This document shows, one piece after another, positions 44,158-52,868 of a stretch of DNA of 64,000 nt. A program made the translations under genes and the position numbers. The notes below the pieces were generated by a model. It was not told the DNA's origin. It did no database searches and saw only the letters and a program-made list of their open reading frames with translations. The stretch's first letter is position 1. Each line of letters begins with the position of its first letter. Source of the DNA: Cryobacterium ruanii. Lineage in GTDB: Bacteria; Actinomycetota; Actinomycetes; Actinomycetales; Microbacteriaceae. The stretch spans positions 186,001-250,000 of the forward strand of contig NZ_SOHK01000005.1 in NCBI RefSeq assembly GCF_004404055.1, in the 5' to 3' direction.

Positions 44158-44893
44158 CCGCGCCAGTCACGGCGTCCAGGCGCAGCGACCGAGCGAACAC
44201 CGCGGACCTGCCGGTCTCCAGGCGATCCTGCACGAGCCCGGCGACCCGGACGGCAACCTCAAAGCTCAGCCGGGCGGTTTCACTCGGGGCCTGCCGCGAC
44301 GCCAGCTGGCAGGCCATGGCCGGCCAGGCCGGATCGTCATCGACGTGGGCGAGTTCAAGACAGGTCAGGCAGGGGCCGAGGCCCGGTTCGACAAGCGGCC
44401 CCACCCGCACGGCGCTGTCGCTGAAGATCACCGGAAGGTGCGGAATGTCTCGGCGCAGCCAGTGCCCGTGACGTTCAGGGGAGAAGACGTACTGGCCGAT
44501 CAGCACGGCGAGCTCAGGTTCCTGCTTCGGTGGCGGCTCCCCGATGCCGAGGTTGGCGAGCAGGGTGCGCACCCGAAGTGCCGTCGGTCCGACGCCGTCC
44601 ACGAGTACCGTGCGAGGCAATGGGGTGACCGGTGGCTCCGCATCGTCGGCAACGTACAGCAGCGCCGGTTCGAGCAAATCGAGCAGGTGCGTCACTTCGG
44701 CAGCGGATGCCCCGGCGAGCGTTCCCAGCAGCATCGCGCCCGATCGATGAACCCCCACCGCGAGGGCTGACAGCACGGCCTCGTGGGCGACCGTCAACCC
44801 GCCGATGGTCACGATGGCCTGGTCGATGCCAAGCTGTACGGAATTCGGGGTTCGCCACACCAGCGGGTATCGAGGATTCAGTCGAAGGGCCAT
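44021..44893 (-). CDS. Orphan cyclodehydratase/ThiF-like (TOMM-type) protein
   Basis: A 290-residue protein resembling the leader-binding/ThiF-like component of thiazole/oxazole (TOMM) biosynthesis. VGPLVEPGLGPCLTCLEL, DPAWPAMACQL and HERCGCQ give the CxxC...CxC zinc site. The ThiF-like core is weak (VLVDGVGPTALRVRTLLANLG) and has no obvious adenylation residues. No YcaO cyclodehydratase or precursor peptide is nearby. A related gene in the same position in mycobacteria (Rv3196 by recall) suggests a conserved household role rather than a peptide natural product. The start may be ATG 44893, ATG 44911 or GTG 44938; I chose the one beginning MALRLNPRYP. Confidence 0.68.
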   Translation of the reverse strand: MALRLNPRYPLVWRTPNSVQLGIDQAIVTIGGLTVAHEAVLSALAVGVHRSGAMLLGTLAGASAAEVTHLLDLLEPALLYVADDAEPPVTPLPRTVLVDGVGPTALRVRTLLANLGIGEPPPKQEPELAVLIGQYVFSPERHGHWLRRDIPHLPVIFSDSAVRVGPLVEPGLGPCLTCLELAHVDDDPAWPAMACQLASRQAPSETARLSFEVAVRVAGLVQDRLETGRSAVFARSLRLDAVTGAVTRSAHRLHERCGCQALAETATVPGLREPAYPTTTSSARVVFGPG

Positions 44894-45031
44894 GCCGACA
44901 TGATGACGCATCCGTCGCGAGCGCAGTCGGTTTTCCACAGGCCAGTTTGTGCGAAATAAGAGGGTGCGGGCGCGCTCACACCGAGTAGTAGGATTCGGCG
45001 TTCACGCGACCCGCACCTGGTCGAGTGACCG

Positions 45032-46093
45032 CTAGTAGCGGATGACCACGCGACCGTCGATCTTGCCGTGCTTCATCTCGTCGAGTATCTCGTTGACCTC
45101 GTCGATGCGGCGTTCGGAGACCGTGGGGTGGATCTGGCCGCGAGCGTAGAACTGCAGGGCTTCTTCCATGTCCTGGCGGGTTCCCACGATGGAGCCGCGA
45201 ATGGTGAGGCCTTTGAGTACGATATCGAAGATCGGCGCGGGAAAGTCTCCCGGCGGCAGCCCGTTGAAGACGATGGTCCCGCCGCGGCGGGTCATACCGA
45301 TGGCCTGACCGAAGGCTGCCGGGTGTACCGCGGTCACGAGCACGCCGTGCGCACCGCCCGTGGCTTTCTGAATGGCGGCGACAGGGTCTTCGTCGCGGGC
45401 GTTGACGACAAGCTCAGCGCCATGCTTGCGAGCGAGGGCGAGTTTGTCGTCGGCGATGTCGACGGCCGCAACGCGCAGCCCCATCGCCTTGGCATACTGC
45501 ACGGCGATATGACCGAGGCCGCCAATGCCGGAGATGACGACCCACTGTCCGGGGCGCGCCTCGGTCATCTTGAGGCCCTTGTACACGGTGACGCCGGCGC
45601 ATAGCACCGGGGCGATCTCGATTGGGTCGGCGCCGTGTGGAATGCGCACGGCGAAGCGGGCGTCGACGAGCATGTACTGCCCGAACGAACCGTCGACGCT
45701 GTAACCGCCGTTCTGCTGCGCTTCGCACAGGGTCTCCCAGCCGGTGCGGCAGTACTGGCAACTGCCGCAGGCGCTCCAGAGCCAGGCGTTGCCGACCAGA
45801 TCGCCGATGGAGAGGTCGTCGACGCCCGCACCGAGGGCGACGATCTCGCCGACGCCCTCGTGGCCGGGAATGAACGGCGGACTCGGCTTGACCGGCCAGT
45901 CACCCAGGGAGGCGTGCAGGTCGGTGTGGCATACGCCGCTGCTGATCAGTTTCACCAACGCCTGGCCGGGTCCCGGCGTTGGCACGGCAACCTCATCAAT
46001 GGCCAGATCTCGGCCAAACTCGTGCACGACGGCCGCGCGCATGGTTGTCGGCACCCGGGTGGATGCGCTCGTAGTGCTCTCGGTTGTTGTCAT
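45032..46093 (-). CDS. adhP: Zinc-dependent alcohol dehydrogenase, AdhP type
   Basis: NAD(P)-dependent medium-chain dehydrogenase, 353 residues. Catalytic zinc ligands are in GVCHTDLHA and GHEGVGE; the structural zinc has four cysteines in CGSCQYCRTGWETLC; the Rossmann motif is SGIGGLGHIAVQYAK. The ATG at 46093 has AAGGAG 7 bases upstream. It lies in an otherwise conserved block of DNA-repair and protease genes where mycobacteria have none, by recall, so it may be a local insertion. Substrate probably primary alcohols. Confidence 0.93.
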   Translation of the reverse strand: MTTTESTTSASTRVPTTMRAAVVHEFGRDLAIDEVAVPTPGPGQALVKLISSGVCHTDLHASLGDWPVKPSPPFIPGHEGVGEIVALGAGVDDLSIGDLVGNAWLWSACGSCQYCRTGWETLCEAQQNGGYSVDGSFGQYMLVDARFAVRIPHGADPIEIAPVLCAGVTVYKGLKMTEARPGQWVVISGIGGLGHIAVQYAKAMGLRVAAVDIADDKLALARKHGAELVVNARDEDPVAAIQKATGGAHGVLVTAVHPAAFGQAIGMTRRGGTIVFNGLPPGDFPAPIFDIVLKGLTIRGSIVGTRQDMEEALQFYARGQIHPTVSERRIDEVNEILDEMKHGKIDGRVVIRY

Positions 46094-46193
46094 TGCCAAA
46101 CTCCTTCGTTTGGGACATTTCGTCCGTTGAACGACGGTAGATCAGCAAAGGTTGCGGCACGTTGCGACCCCGGTTGCGGGGTAGAAAGGTGCC

Positions 46194-47576
46194 TTACTCC
46201 TCGTGTGGGCGTTCGGCTCCGTCGTCACGCAGCAGATCTTCGAGTGCCTGGTCGACGTCGTCGAGCAGCTCTGGTTCCCCGCGAGCCACGCTGGTCAGCC
46301 GGGCAATCAACCGCTGGGGATCGTCGATGTCCACCGATGTCGGCAGCAGGTCGGGGTGCGACCAGAGCGCGTCTCGTGCTTCGTTACCCACGGCATCCGT
46401 CACGGCCTGCCACATTGCGGCGGCCTCGCGCAGACGCCGTGGGCGCAATTCGAGGCCGACGAGCGTCGCGAAAGCGGATTCGGCCGGGCCGCCGGAGGCC
46501 CGACGACGTTTGACCGTCTCGGAGATGGCATCCGCTTTGGGCAGTCGGATCGTCGCGCGAGCGGTGACCACGTCGACCCAACCCTCGACCAAGGCGAGCA
46601 TCGTTTCCAGCCTGGACAGGGCCGAGACCTGGGATTCGGACTTCTGTTGAATGAGCGAACCGTCGACCATGGCCTGGCGCAGGTCTTCCGGGTTGGACGG
46701 GTCGAAACTGCCGGCCAGTTCTTCAAGTCGGCTGGAGTCGATGCTGATGCCACGCGCGTAGGCGGTGACCGCACTGGTCAGGTGCAGGCGCAACCAGCGG
46801 GCGTGCCGGAACAGTCGGGCGTGGGCGATCTCGCGTACGGCGAGGTAGATCTGCACCTGGTCGGCGGGCACGTCGAGGCCCGCGCCGAAATCGGCGACGT
46901 TCTGGGGAAGGAGAGCGGCCTGCTGCTCGCCGAGCAGCGGAATGCCGACGTCGCCGCCGCTGACGACCTCGCTGGCGAGCTGGCCGACGACCTGGCCGAG
47001 CTGCATCGCGAACAGGGTGCCGCCGATGCTGCGCACGAGCTGGCTTGCGTTGGCCACCATGCCCTGCATCTCTTCGGGAACCTGCTCAGCGAAGACGCGG
47101 GTGAGCGAGTCGGAGATGCTCGTGGCAACTGGTTCGGCAAGCTGGGTCCAGAGCGGCATTGTGGCGGTGACCCACTCGCGGCGCGTCATGAGCCGCGGTT
47201 CAACGGTAAGTTCGGCCACGGTGATGACGTCATCGAGCCAGAGGGCTGCAATGTTGAAAGCCTGGCGCAGCTGGGTCTGCTGCTCATCGGTCGCAGTGAG
47301 CTGGCCGGTCGCCGCTCTCTGCTGACCCTGGGTGAGTGCAATCTGCCAGTCCACGCCGGTGCCCTGCGTGTTGAGGGCGCTCTGCAGCTGTTGCATGAGC
47401 GCGGCTACGCTCGCCGGGTCATTGGGTAGGCCCGCAGCACCAGCGAGCTGGCTCGGGTCGATGCCGCTCTTGCCGCTCAGGATGTCGCGCAGCATGTCGC
47501 GGAATTCGTCACTGGGGTTGTTATCGCCGGGCTCGCCCGGGTCTTGATCTTTCGGGGGTAGGGAGTCGTCGGCCAC
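46194..47576 (-). CDS. Zincin-like metalloprotease family protein (DUF2342)
   Basis: A 460-residue actinobacterial protein (Rv3195-like by recall). The N-terminus is acidic and disordered, with Gln-rich helices next; the zincin-like core contains LAVREIAHARLFRHARWL, in which the first His of HExxH is replaced (REIAH), as I recall for this family. Whether it is an active peptidase is not certain. The GTG start at 47576 is preceded by GAGGGG. It is divergent from the PDZ-Lon gene, suggesting a shared control region of 145 bases. Confidence 0.82.
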   Translation of the reverse strand: MADDSLPPKDQDPGEPGDNNPSDEFRDMLRDILSGKSGIDPSQLAGAAGLPNDPASVAALMQQLQSALNTQGTGVDWQIALTQGQQRAATGQLTATDEQQTQLRQAFNIAALWLDDVITVAELTVEPRLMTRREWVTATMPLWTQLAEPVATSISDSLTRVFAEQVPEEMQGMVANASQLVRSIGGTLFAMQLGQVVGQLASEVVSGGDVGIPLLGEQQAALLPQNVADFGAGLDVPADQVQIYLAVREIAHARLFRHARWLRLHLTSAVTAYARGISIDSSRLEELAGSFDPSNPEDLRQAMVDGSLIQQKSESQVSALSRLETMLALVEGWVDVVTARATIRLPKADAISETVKRRRASGGPAESAFATLVGLELRPRRLREAAAMWQAVTDAVGNEARDALWSHPDLLPTSVDIDDPQRLIARLTSVARGEPELLDDVDQALEDLLRDDGAERPHEE

Positions 47577-47721
47577 TTCAGGCCCCTCTCAGTTGCATGC
47601 TCCTACGCTAGTGCGAGTAGCCCGCTCTGGACTGGGAAACGTCCTAGGCTGAAGGGCTTGCTGTGCGCCCGTCGCGAACACGGCCCGCTCAGCCGGCACA
47701 AACCAACATGGAAGGAGCACG

Positions 47722-48828
47722 GTGGCTCTCTTCACCGATGACTCACCGGAACGCCGCGGTGCACGCCGTCGTCGCCCCTCGATCGGCTGGACAGCGCTGC
47801 TGATCGCCTTGGTCGCCGGCGTGATCCTCGGCATCATGCCGGCCCCATACGTCATCGAGAAGCCCGGCCCGGTCTACAACACCCTCGGCTCCACCATCGA
47901 CGCCGACGACGTTGAAACTGCACTCATCACCATCCCCGATGAGACGGTCTACCCGACCGGGGGGGCGCTGGACCTGCTCACTGTGTCGCTGCTTGGCAAC
48001 CGGGAGAACCGCCCGAGCTGGCTCGCCGTCGCCGGAGCGTGGCTGGACCCGAGCGAGGCCGTGCTGCCGATCGACCAGGTCTTCCCCGCGAATGTCAGCA
48101 CCGAGCAACGAGAGGCGCGCAGCAGCGCCGACATGATCAATTCCCAACAGGATGCCATCGCGGCTGCACTCACGCATCTCGGCTACGACTATCCCACGAC
48201 GGTCTCGGTGGTCAGCCTGCCAGATGGGTCGCCGGCCGAGGGCGCAATAGAGCCCGAGGACCAGATCTCCGCGGTGAACGGTACGCCGGTGGCCAACGTC
48301 GCCGAACTGCGTGCAGCACTGCAGGCCAACGGCGCCGAGACGGCGGCGAGCCTCGATATTGTGCGCGGCGGCGTCGCCCAGACCGTCGAGGTCACCCCGA
48401 TCGATAACGACGGCACGGTCGTGGCCGGCGTCAACGTGTCGGTCACATATGACTTTCCCATCGAGGTGCAGATCCAGCTCGACAAGGTCGGCGGTCCGAG
48501 TGCCGGCCTGATGTTCGCGCTCGGCATCATCGACAAGCTCACACCGGGAGAGCTTCAGGGCGGCGAAAATGTGGCCGGCACCGGGACGATCGACCAGTCC
48601 GGTGCGGTCGGACCGATCGGCGGCATCCAGCAGAAGCTGTACGGCGCCCTCGAGAACGGCGCGAGCTGGTTTCTGGCTCCCACTGAGAACTGCGACGAGG
48701 TGACCGGCAACATCCCCGACGGCCTGACCGTGTTCTCCGTCGCCACCCTCGATGAGGCCCTCACCGCCCTCGACGCCATCAAGACCGGCGCCGACACGAG
48801 CGACCTGCCGAGTTGCCCGGCCGGGTAG
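47722..48828 (+). CDS. Membrane-anchored PDZ-Lon (S16) protease
   Basis: YlbL-type protease, 368 residues: an N-terminal membrane helix (WTALLIALVAGVILGIMPA), a PDZ domain (AIEPEDQISAVNGTPVANVAELRAAL in part) and a C-terminal Lon proteolytic domain. The Ser/Lys dyad is visible: GGPSAGLMFALG (Ser) and GAVGPIGGIQQKL (Lys). It probably faces outside the membrane and degrades misfolded secreted proteins. The GTG start has AAGGAG upstream. Conserved beside UPF0182 in actinobacteria (Rv3194c-Rv3193c by recall). Confidence 0.9.
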   Translation: MALFTDDSPERRGARRRRPSIGWTALLIALVAGVILGIMPAPYVIEKPGPVYNTLGSTIDADDVETALITIPDETVYPTGGALDLLTVSLLGNRENRPSWLAVAGAWLDPSEAVLPIDQVFPANVSTEQREARSSADMINSQQDAIAAALTHLGYDYPTTVSVVSLPDGSPAEGAIEPEDQISAVNGTPVANVAELRAALQANGAETAASLDIVRGGVAQTVEVTPIDNDGTVVAGVNVSVTYDFPIEVQIQLDKVGGPSAGLMFALGIIDKLTPGELQGGENVAGTGTIDQSGAVGPIGGIQQKLYGALENGASWFLAPTENCDEVTGNIPDGLTVFSVATLDEALTALDAIKTGADTSDLPSCPAG

Positions 48829-48848
48829 CCGGCGCAAGGTTTGCAGTG

Positions 48849-48911
48849 ATGACTCTCTCAGGGGCGCCTAAGTAAGATAGAGGTCGACCCTGATCACAGA
48901 GTTAGTGATCA
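48849..48911 (+). promoter_or_regulatory. Candidate promoter with inverted repeat before the UPF0182 gene
   Basis: ATGACT (48849-48854) and TAAGAT (48873-48878), 18 bases apart, form a fair -35/-10 pair; the start site would be near 48885. Just downstream, TGATCAC (48891-48897) and GTGATCA (48905-48911) make a perfect inverted repeat with a 7-base spacer. It could be a repressor site or a 5'-UTR hairpin. Confidence 0.35.
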
Positions 48912-48947
48912 CCCTGTACCCAATGACTGAGCGCAAGAGGCCAATAC

Positions 48948-51872
48948 GTGAGTTCATCAGCAGCCGACAACGCCCCACGGCGCAGCCGAGCCCCGCTAGC
49001 AATCACCGCAGCGATTATCGCGGGGTTGGTGATCCTGTTTTTTATCTTCGCGGGACTGTACACCGATGTGCTGTGGTTCGACCAACTCGGGTTCCTCAAC
49101 GTGTTGACCACCCAGTGGATCGCCGGTACCGTGCTCTTTCTTATCGGGTTCGTCGCCATGGCCGTGCCGGTCTGGGTAAGTATTCAGCTCGCCTACCGCC
49201 TGCGCCCGGTCTACGCGAAGCTCAACTCGCAGCTTGATCGCTACCAGCAGGTCATCGAGCCACTGCGCCGCCTTGCGATGTACGGCATCCCCGCCCTGCT
49301 GGGACTGTTCGCCGGTGTCGCTGCCGCCACCCGTTGGCAGACCGTGCTCATGTGGCTCAACCGCACCGAGACCGGACGCGTTGACCCGCAGTTCAACTTC
49401 GACATCTCCTTCTACCTGATGGACCTGCCGTTTTACCAGGCCGTGCTCGCCTTCGCATCCGCTGTCGTACTCATCGCAGCGCTCGTCGCGGTTGCGACCA
49501 GCTACCTTTACGGTTCCATCCGGGTGTCCGGCCGTGAGGTGCTCATCTCCAAGGCTGCCCGCGTGCAAATCGCCGTCACCGCGGCCCTGTACCTGCTGCT
49601 GCAGGCCGTGAGCATCTGGTTCGACCAGTACTCCACCCTGACCAACCAGGGATCGCTCATCACCGGCGCCGGCTACACCGACGTGAACGCCACCATCCCA
49701 GGCCGCGCTATTCTTGCCGGCATCGCCGCCGTCGTCGCCCTGCTCTTTGTTCTCACGGCCATCATCGGCCGCTGGCGCCTGCCGGTCATCGGCACCGCGC
49801 TGCTGATCGTGTCGAGCCTGCTGCTCGGTTCGCTCTACCCGTGGGTCGTCGAGCGCTTCCAGGTGGAGCCGAACGCGAAAGCACTCGAAGCCGACTACAT
49901 CGAGCGGAATATCGACCTCACCCGGGATGCCTACGACGTGGCCGACATCGAGGAGATTCCGTACAACGCGAAGACCACCGCCGAGCCGGGTGCCCTGCGC
50001 GCCGACGCCGCAACGACAGCGAACATTCGTATTCTCGACCCGTCCTTGGTCAGCGACTCGTTCCGCCAGCTCGAGCAGTTCCGTCAGTACTACCAGTTCC
50101 CCGACAACCTGAACGTCGACCGGTACATGATCGATGGAGTGTCCCAGGACACCGTCGTCGCCGTACGTGACCTCAATATCGATGGTCTGAACACCGGTAA
50201 CACCTGGGTCAACTCGAAGACCGTGTACACCCACGGCTACGGAGTGGTCGCCGCCTACGGCAACCAGCGCTCCGTCGACGGCCAGCCGGTGTTCCTCGAA
50301 TCGGGCATCCCCACGAGCGGTGCTCTCGGCGACTTCGAACCGCGCATCTACTTCGGCGAGACCTCGCCGGAATACTCCATCGTCGGTGACGAAGACGGCG
50401 CCAACCCGATCGAACTCGACTATCCGTCAGGCGCGGAGGGTGCCGGCCAGACCTACACGACGTTCTCCGGCGACGGCGGACCCAAACTCGACAGTGCATT
50501 CAAGAAACTCATCTATGCGCTGAAGTTCCAGTCCGAGCAGATCTTCCTCGCCTCCTCGGTCAACGACCAGTCGGAGATTCTCTACGATCGTGACCCGGTC
50601 ACCCGCGTGCAGAAAGTGGCGCCATACCTGACGCTCGATTCCGATGCCTACCCCTCCGTTGTAGACAATCGGGTCGTGTGGATCATTGACGGGTACACGA
50701 CCTCGGCGAACTACCCGTACTCGACGCCGGTGAGCCTGAGTGAGGCCATCGCCGACACGCAGACACCGCCGCAGCCCTACGCGCTCGACAGCATCAACTA
50801 CATGCGCAACTCGGTCAAAGCCACCGTCGATGCCTACAGCGGCGAGGTCACCCTCTACGCCTGGGACGACAAGGAACCGCTCCTGCAGACTTGGCAGAAG
50901 ATCTTCCCCTCGACGCTCAAGCCCATGAGCGACATGAGCGGCGACCTGATGAGCCACGTGCGCTACCCGGCCGACATGTTCAAGGTGCAGCGCGCCATTC
51001 TCGGTCAGTACCACGTGACCGACCCCGGTTCGTTCTACTCCAAGGACGACGCCTGGATCTCACCCAACGACCCTGACTCCCCGCCGACCAACCCCACCCT
51101 GCAGCCTCCGTACTACCTCACCATGCAGGTGCCTGGATCGGACAAGCCGTCGTTCTCGCTGTACTCGACCTTCCAGCCGGAAGCGACCGGTGAATCCAGT
51201 CGTAACGTCCTCTACGGCTACCTCGCCGTGGATGCCGACGCTGGAGCGGAAGACGGGGTGCGCGCCGATGGTTATGGTCAGTTGAGACTGCTCAACCTGC
51301 CGAAGGACGGAACCGTTCCCGGCCCCGGCCAGGTGCAGAACGTCTTCAACGCCGACCCGACCGTCTCCACGGAGCTCAACCTGCTGCGGCAGGGTTCCTC
51401 GACCGTGCTCAACGGCAACTTGCTGACCCTGCCGGTCGGTGGCGGACTGCTCTACGTGCAGCCGGTCTACGTGAAGTCCACTGGTGAGACCAGCTATCCG
51501 CTGCTTCAGAAGGTGCTCGTGGCTTTCGGTGACCAGATCGCATTCGAGGATACCCTCGACGGGGCCCTCGACGTGTTGTTCGGCGGCGATTCGGGTGCCA
51601 CGGCCGGTGATACCGGCGTGCCCGACGACGCTACGACGAACAACGGCGGCGCTGCGCCGACCGATCCGGCGACGGGTGGCGCGGAGGTGCCGACCGGCTC
51701 GACCGGCGACGCCGCAACGGATGCCCAGCTCAAGGCGCTGCTCGCCGTGGCCAAGACCGCGCTCGCTGAGAAGGCAGCCGCATTGTCCGCCGGTAACTTC
51801 GCCGACTATGGCACGGCAGACGCCAAGCTGGAAGAGACGATCGCGAGCATGCTCGCCCTGCTCGGCGAATAG
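48948..51872 (+). CDS. UPF0182 family membrane protein (COG1615)
   Basis: A 974-residue integral membrane protein. About seven hydrophobic helices fill the first ~310 residues; a large extracellular part follows with the family's conserved stretches (YIERNIDLTRDAYDV, GDLMSHVRYPADMFKVQ). A Gly/Thr/Asp-rich linker (about residues 880-925) and an acidic C-terminal helix end it. Role unknown; envelope function assumed from topology. The GTG start at 48948 follows AGAGG. Usually found in actinobacteria beside the PDZ-Lon gene. Confidence 0.92.
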   Translation: MSSSAADNAPRRSRAPLAITAAIIAGLVILFFIFAGLYTDVLWFDQLGFLNVLTTQWIAGTVLFLIGFVAMAVPVWVSIQLAYRLRPVYAKLNSQLDRYQQVIEPLRRLAMYGIPALLGLFAGVAAATRWQTVLMWLNRTETGRVDPQFNFDISFYLMDLPFYQAVLAFASAVVLIAALVAVATSYLYGSIRVSGREVLISKAARVQIAVTAALYLLLQAVSIWFDQYSTLTNQGSLITGAGYTDVNATIPGRAILAGIAAVVALLFVLTAIIGRWRLPVIGTALLIVSSLLLGSLYPWVVERFQVEPNAKALEADYIERNIDLTRDAYDVADIEEIPYNAKTTAEPGALRADAATTANIRILDPSLVSDSFRQLEQFRQYYQFPDNLNVDRYMIDGVSQDTVVAVRDLNIDGLNTGNTWVNSKTVYTHGYGVVAAYGNQRSVDGQPVFLESGIPTSGALGDFEPRIYFGETSPEYSIVGDEDGANPIELDYPSGAEGAGQTYTTFSGDGGPKLDSAFKKLIYALKFQSEQIFLASSVNDQSEILYDRDPVTRVQKVAPYLTLDSDAYPSVVDNRVVWIIDGYTTSANYPYSTPVSLSEAIADTQTPPQPYALDSINYMRNSVKATVDAYSGEVTLYAWDDKEPLLQTWQKIFPSTLKPMSDMSGDLMSHVRYPADMFKVQRAILGQYHVTDPGSFYSKDDAWISPNDPDSPPTNPTLQPPYYLTMQVPGSDKPSFSLYSTFQPEATGESSRNVLYGYLAVDADAGAEDGVRADGYGQLRLLNLPKDGTVPGPGQVQNVFNADPTVSTELNLLRQGSSTVLNGNLLTLPVGGGLLYVQPVYVKSTGETSYPLLQKVLVAFGDQIAFEDTLDGALDVLFGGDSGATAGDTGVPDDATTNNGGAAPTDPATGGAEVPTGSTGDAATDAQLKALLAVAKTALAEKAAALSAGNFADYGTADAKLEETIASMLALLGE

Positions 51873-51895
51873 TCTCACCGCCCGATCGATTGCAG

Positions 51896-51922
51896 GCCCT
51901 CACCCGTCTTGGGTGGGGGCTT
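51896..51922 (+). terminator. Terminator-like hairpin after the UPF0182 gene
   Basis: GCCCTCACCC (51896-51905) pairs with GGGTGGGGGC (51911-51920) through one T-G wobble around GTCTT, followed only by TT. It is 24 bases past the stop. Confidence 0.55.
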
Positions 51923-52042
51923 GCGGTCGTTGGGCCTGATGGTGTTGGATGCCAAAAGGAGCGCAATTCTCTCGGAGGATTTGCGATACCGACCCGAAGT
52001 GGTCGGCCGTGCTTTCAGGGTGTGCTAAATTTGTACTTGTAG

Positions 52043-52116
52043 CGCGGGGTGGAGCAGTTCGGTAGCTCGCTGGGCTCATAACCCAGAGGTCGTAGGTTCA
52101 AATCCTGCCCCCGCAA
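52043..52116 (+). tRNA. Initiator tRNA-fMet (CAT), copy 1
   Basis: Complete cloverleaf of 74 bases without encoded CCA: acceptor 7 bp, D stem GAGC/GCTC, anticodon stem CTGGG/CCCAG with loop CTCATAA (anticodon CAT), T arm GTAGG-TTCAAAT-CCTGC. Three features mark it as an initiator: C1 opposite A72, three consecutive G-C pairs at the base of the anticodon stem, and the A11-T24 pair. A possible -10 (TAAATT, preceded by TGC) lies about 12 bases upstream, with no convincing -35. Confidence 0.97.
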
Positions 52117-52121
52117 CAAAT

Positions 52122-52153
52122 GCCCCCGGAACCCTTGGTTCCGGGGGCTTTTT
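52122..52153 (+). terminator. Intrinsic terminator of tRNA-fMet copy 1
   Basis: GCCCCCGGAACC pairs perfectly with GGTTCCGGGGGC around CTT (52122-52148) and is followed by five T residues. A textbook rho-independent terminator 5 bases after the tRNA. Confidence 0.93.
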
Positions 52154-52154
52154 C

Positions 52155-52400
52155 GTGCCCGAATTCAGTCAGGCAACGAGAAGCCGATCAGGCATTCGCC
52201 TCGCTCACCTCGTGCAAGCCGTCGTGGCACATGTGCACCGCCACGGTGCGCGGCGTCGCGTCGACGCCGAGACGGAGAACAAAGTGAGGGCTCACCCGGG
52301 GGAACCGAGTCTGCCGGACGAATCGCTCTTCACGAAATTTGCAATGCAGGAGATCATTGAGCGTGCGCCCGGGAATAACCTGACGGTTGAGGACACTTAA
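52155..52400 (+). pseudogene. Possible 3' remnant of a coding gene
   Basis: The frame runs from inside the repeat to a TAA at 52398-52400. From about 52215 it looks coding (GC-rich third positions; ends ...PDESLFTKFAMQEIIE, then RAPGNNLTVEDT), but upstream it runs into the tRNA repeat and has no plausible start or ribosome site. It may be the tail of a gene cut off when the repeat arrived. I do not recognise the family. It could also be chance. Confidence 0.22.
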
Positions 52401-52868
52401 ACCGCCGTTCGCATCGCGAGGCTGCATCTTGCGGTGTCGCTCGTATCTTGCCGTTTCGTGGTCGACGAGCAGGATAACCGACGTTCACTTGACCAAATCG
52501 CTGTCGTTGCGCACGACAAATGAGTTCGTCAATTTAATGAGTCCGAACAATCGGTCACGGTCATGGGCCGACAAGACAGTGAAAACGCGCTGTACTTCGC
52601 CACCGTCCTTCGGCGGTGCTAAGGGAAGTTGCGACGAATTGAGCCAGTAGGACCGCACGGTGGGACGCTCTGGCAGCGATCGAAAAAACCCTGGCTTCTA
52701 GCTGATTCGGTCGGCGGCGACAGGGTTTCTACTCGGAGATCGAATTGCCCGCAGCGATGCCGGTCGGGAGAATTGGGAAATAGAGGCGCTCGCCGATCTA
52801 TTTCAGGCAGGGGTTTTATCGTTTGAGCGTTGCACCGGCGGCGAGGTCTATCCTTGGCGGGATGACGG
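52401..52868. other. Intergenic stretch with no supported gene
   Basis: About 470 bases. No open frame here has good coding bias or a ribosome site, and the base composition is more AT-rich than nearby genes. I found no RNA gene, hairpin terminator or transposase motif. It must carry the promoter of the gene at 52869, but no clear elements stand out. Confidence 0.5.

Larger units (their letters stand above)
52043..52212 (+). repeat. 170-bp direct repeat, copy 1 (tRNA-fMet + terminator + flank)
   Basis: Matches 54428-54597 with 8 mismatches by eye (about 95%). Homology starts at the first base of the tRNA and ends after a shared CTCACCTCG; flanking sequences differ on both sides. Confidence 0.93.

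Noticed and set aside
44021..44893. Thiazole/oxazole-modified peptide biosynthetic cluster
   Set aside because: Only the ThiF-like partner is present; no YcaO, dehydrogenase, precursor or transporter is nearby.
52188..52427. 79-codon minus-strand frame beside tRNA-fMet copy 1
   Set aside because: No ribosome site or known domain, and it competes with an equally plausible plus-strand frame; neither is well enough supported to call a gene, though its C-terminus EVSEANA is noted under the repeat finding.
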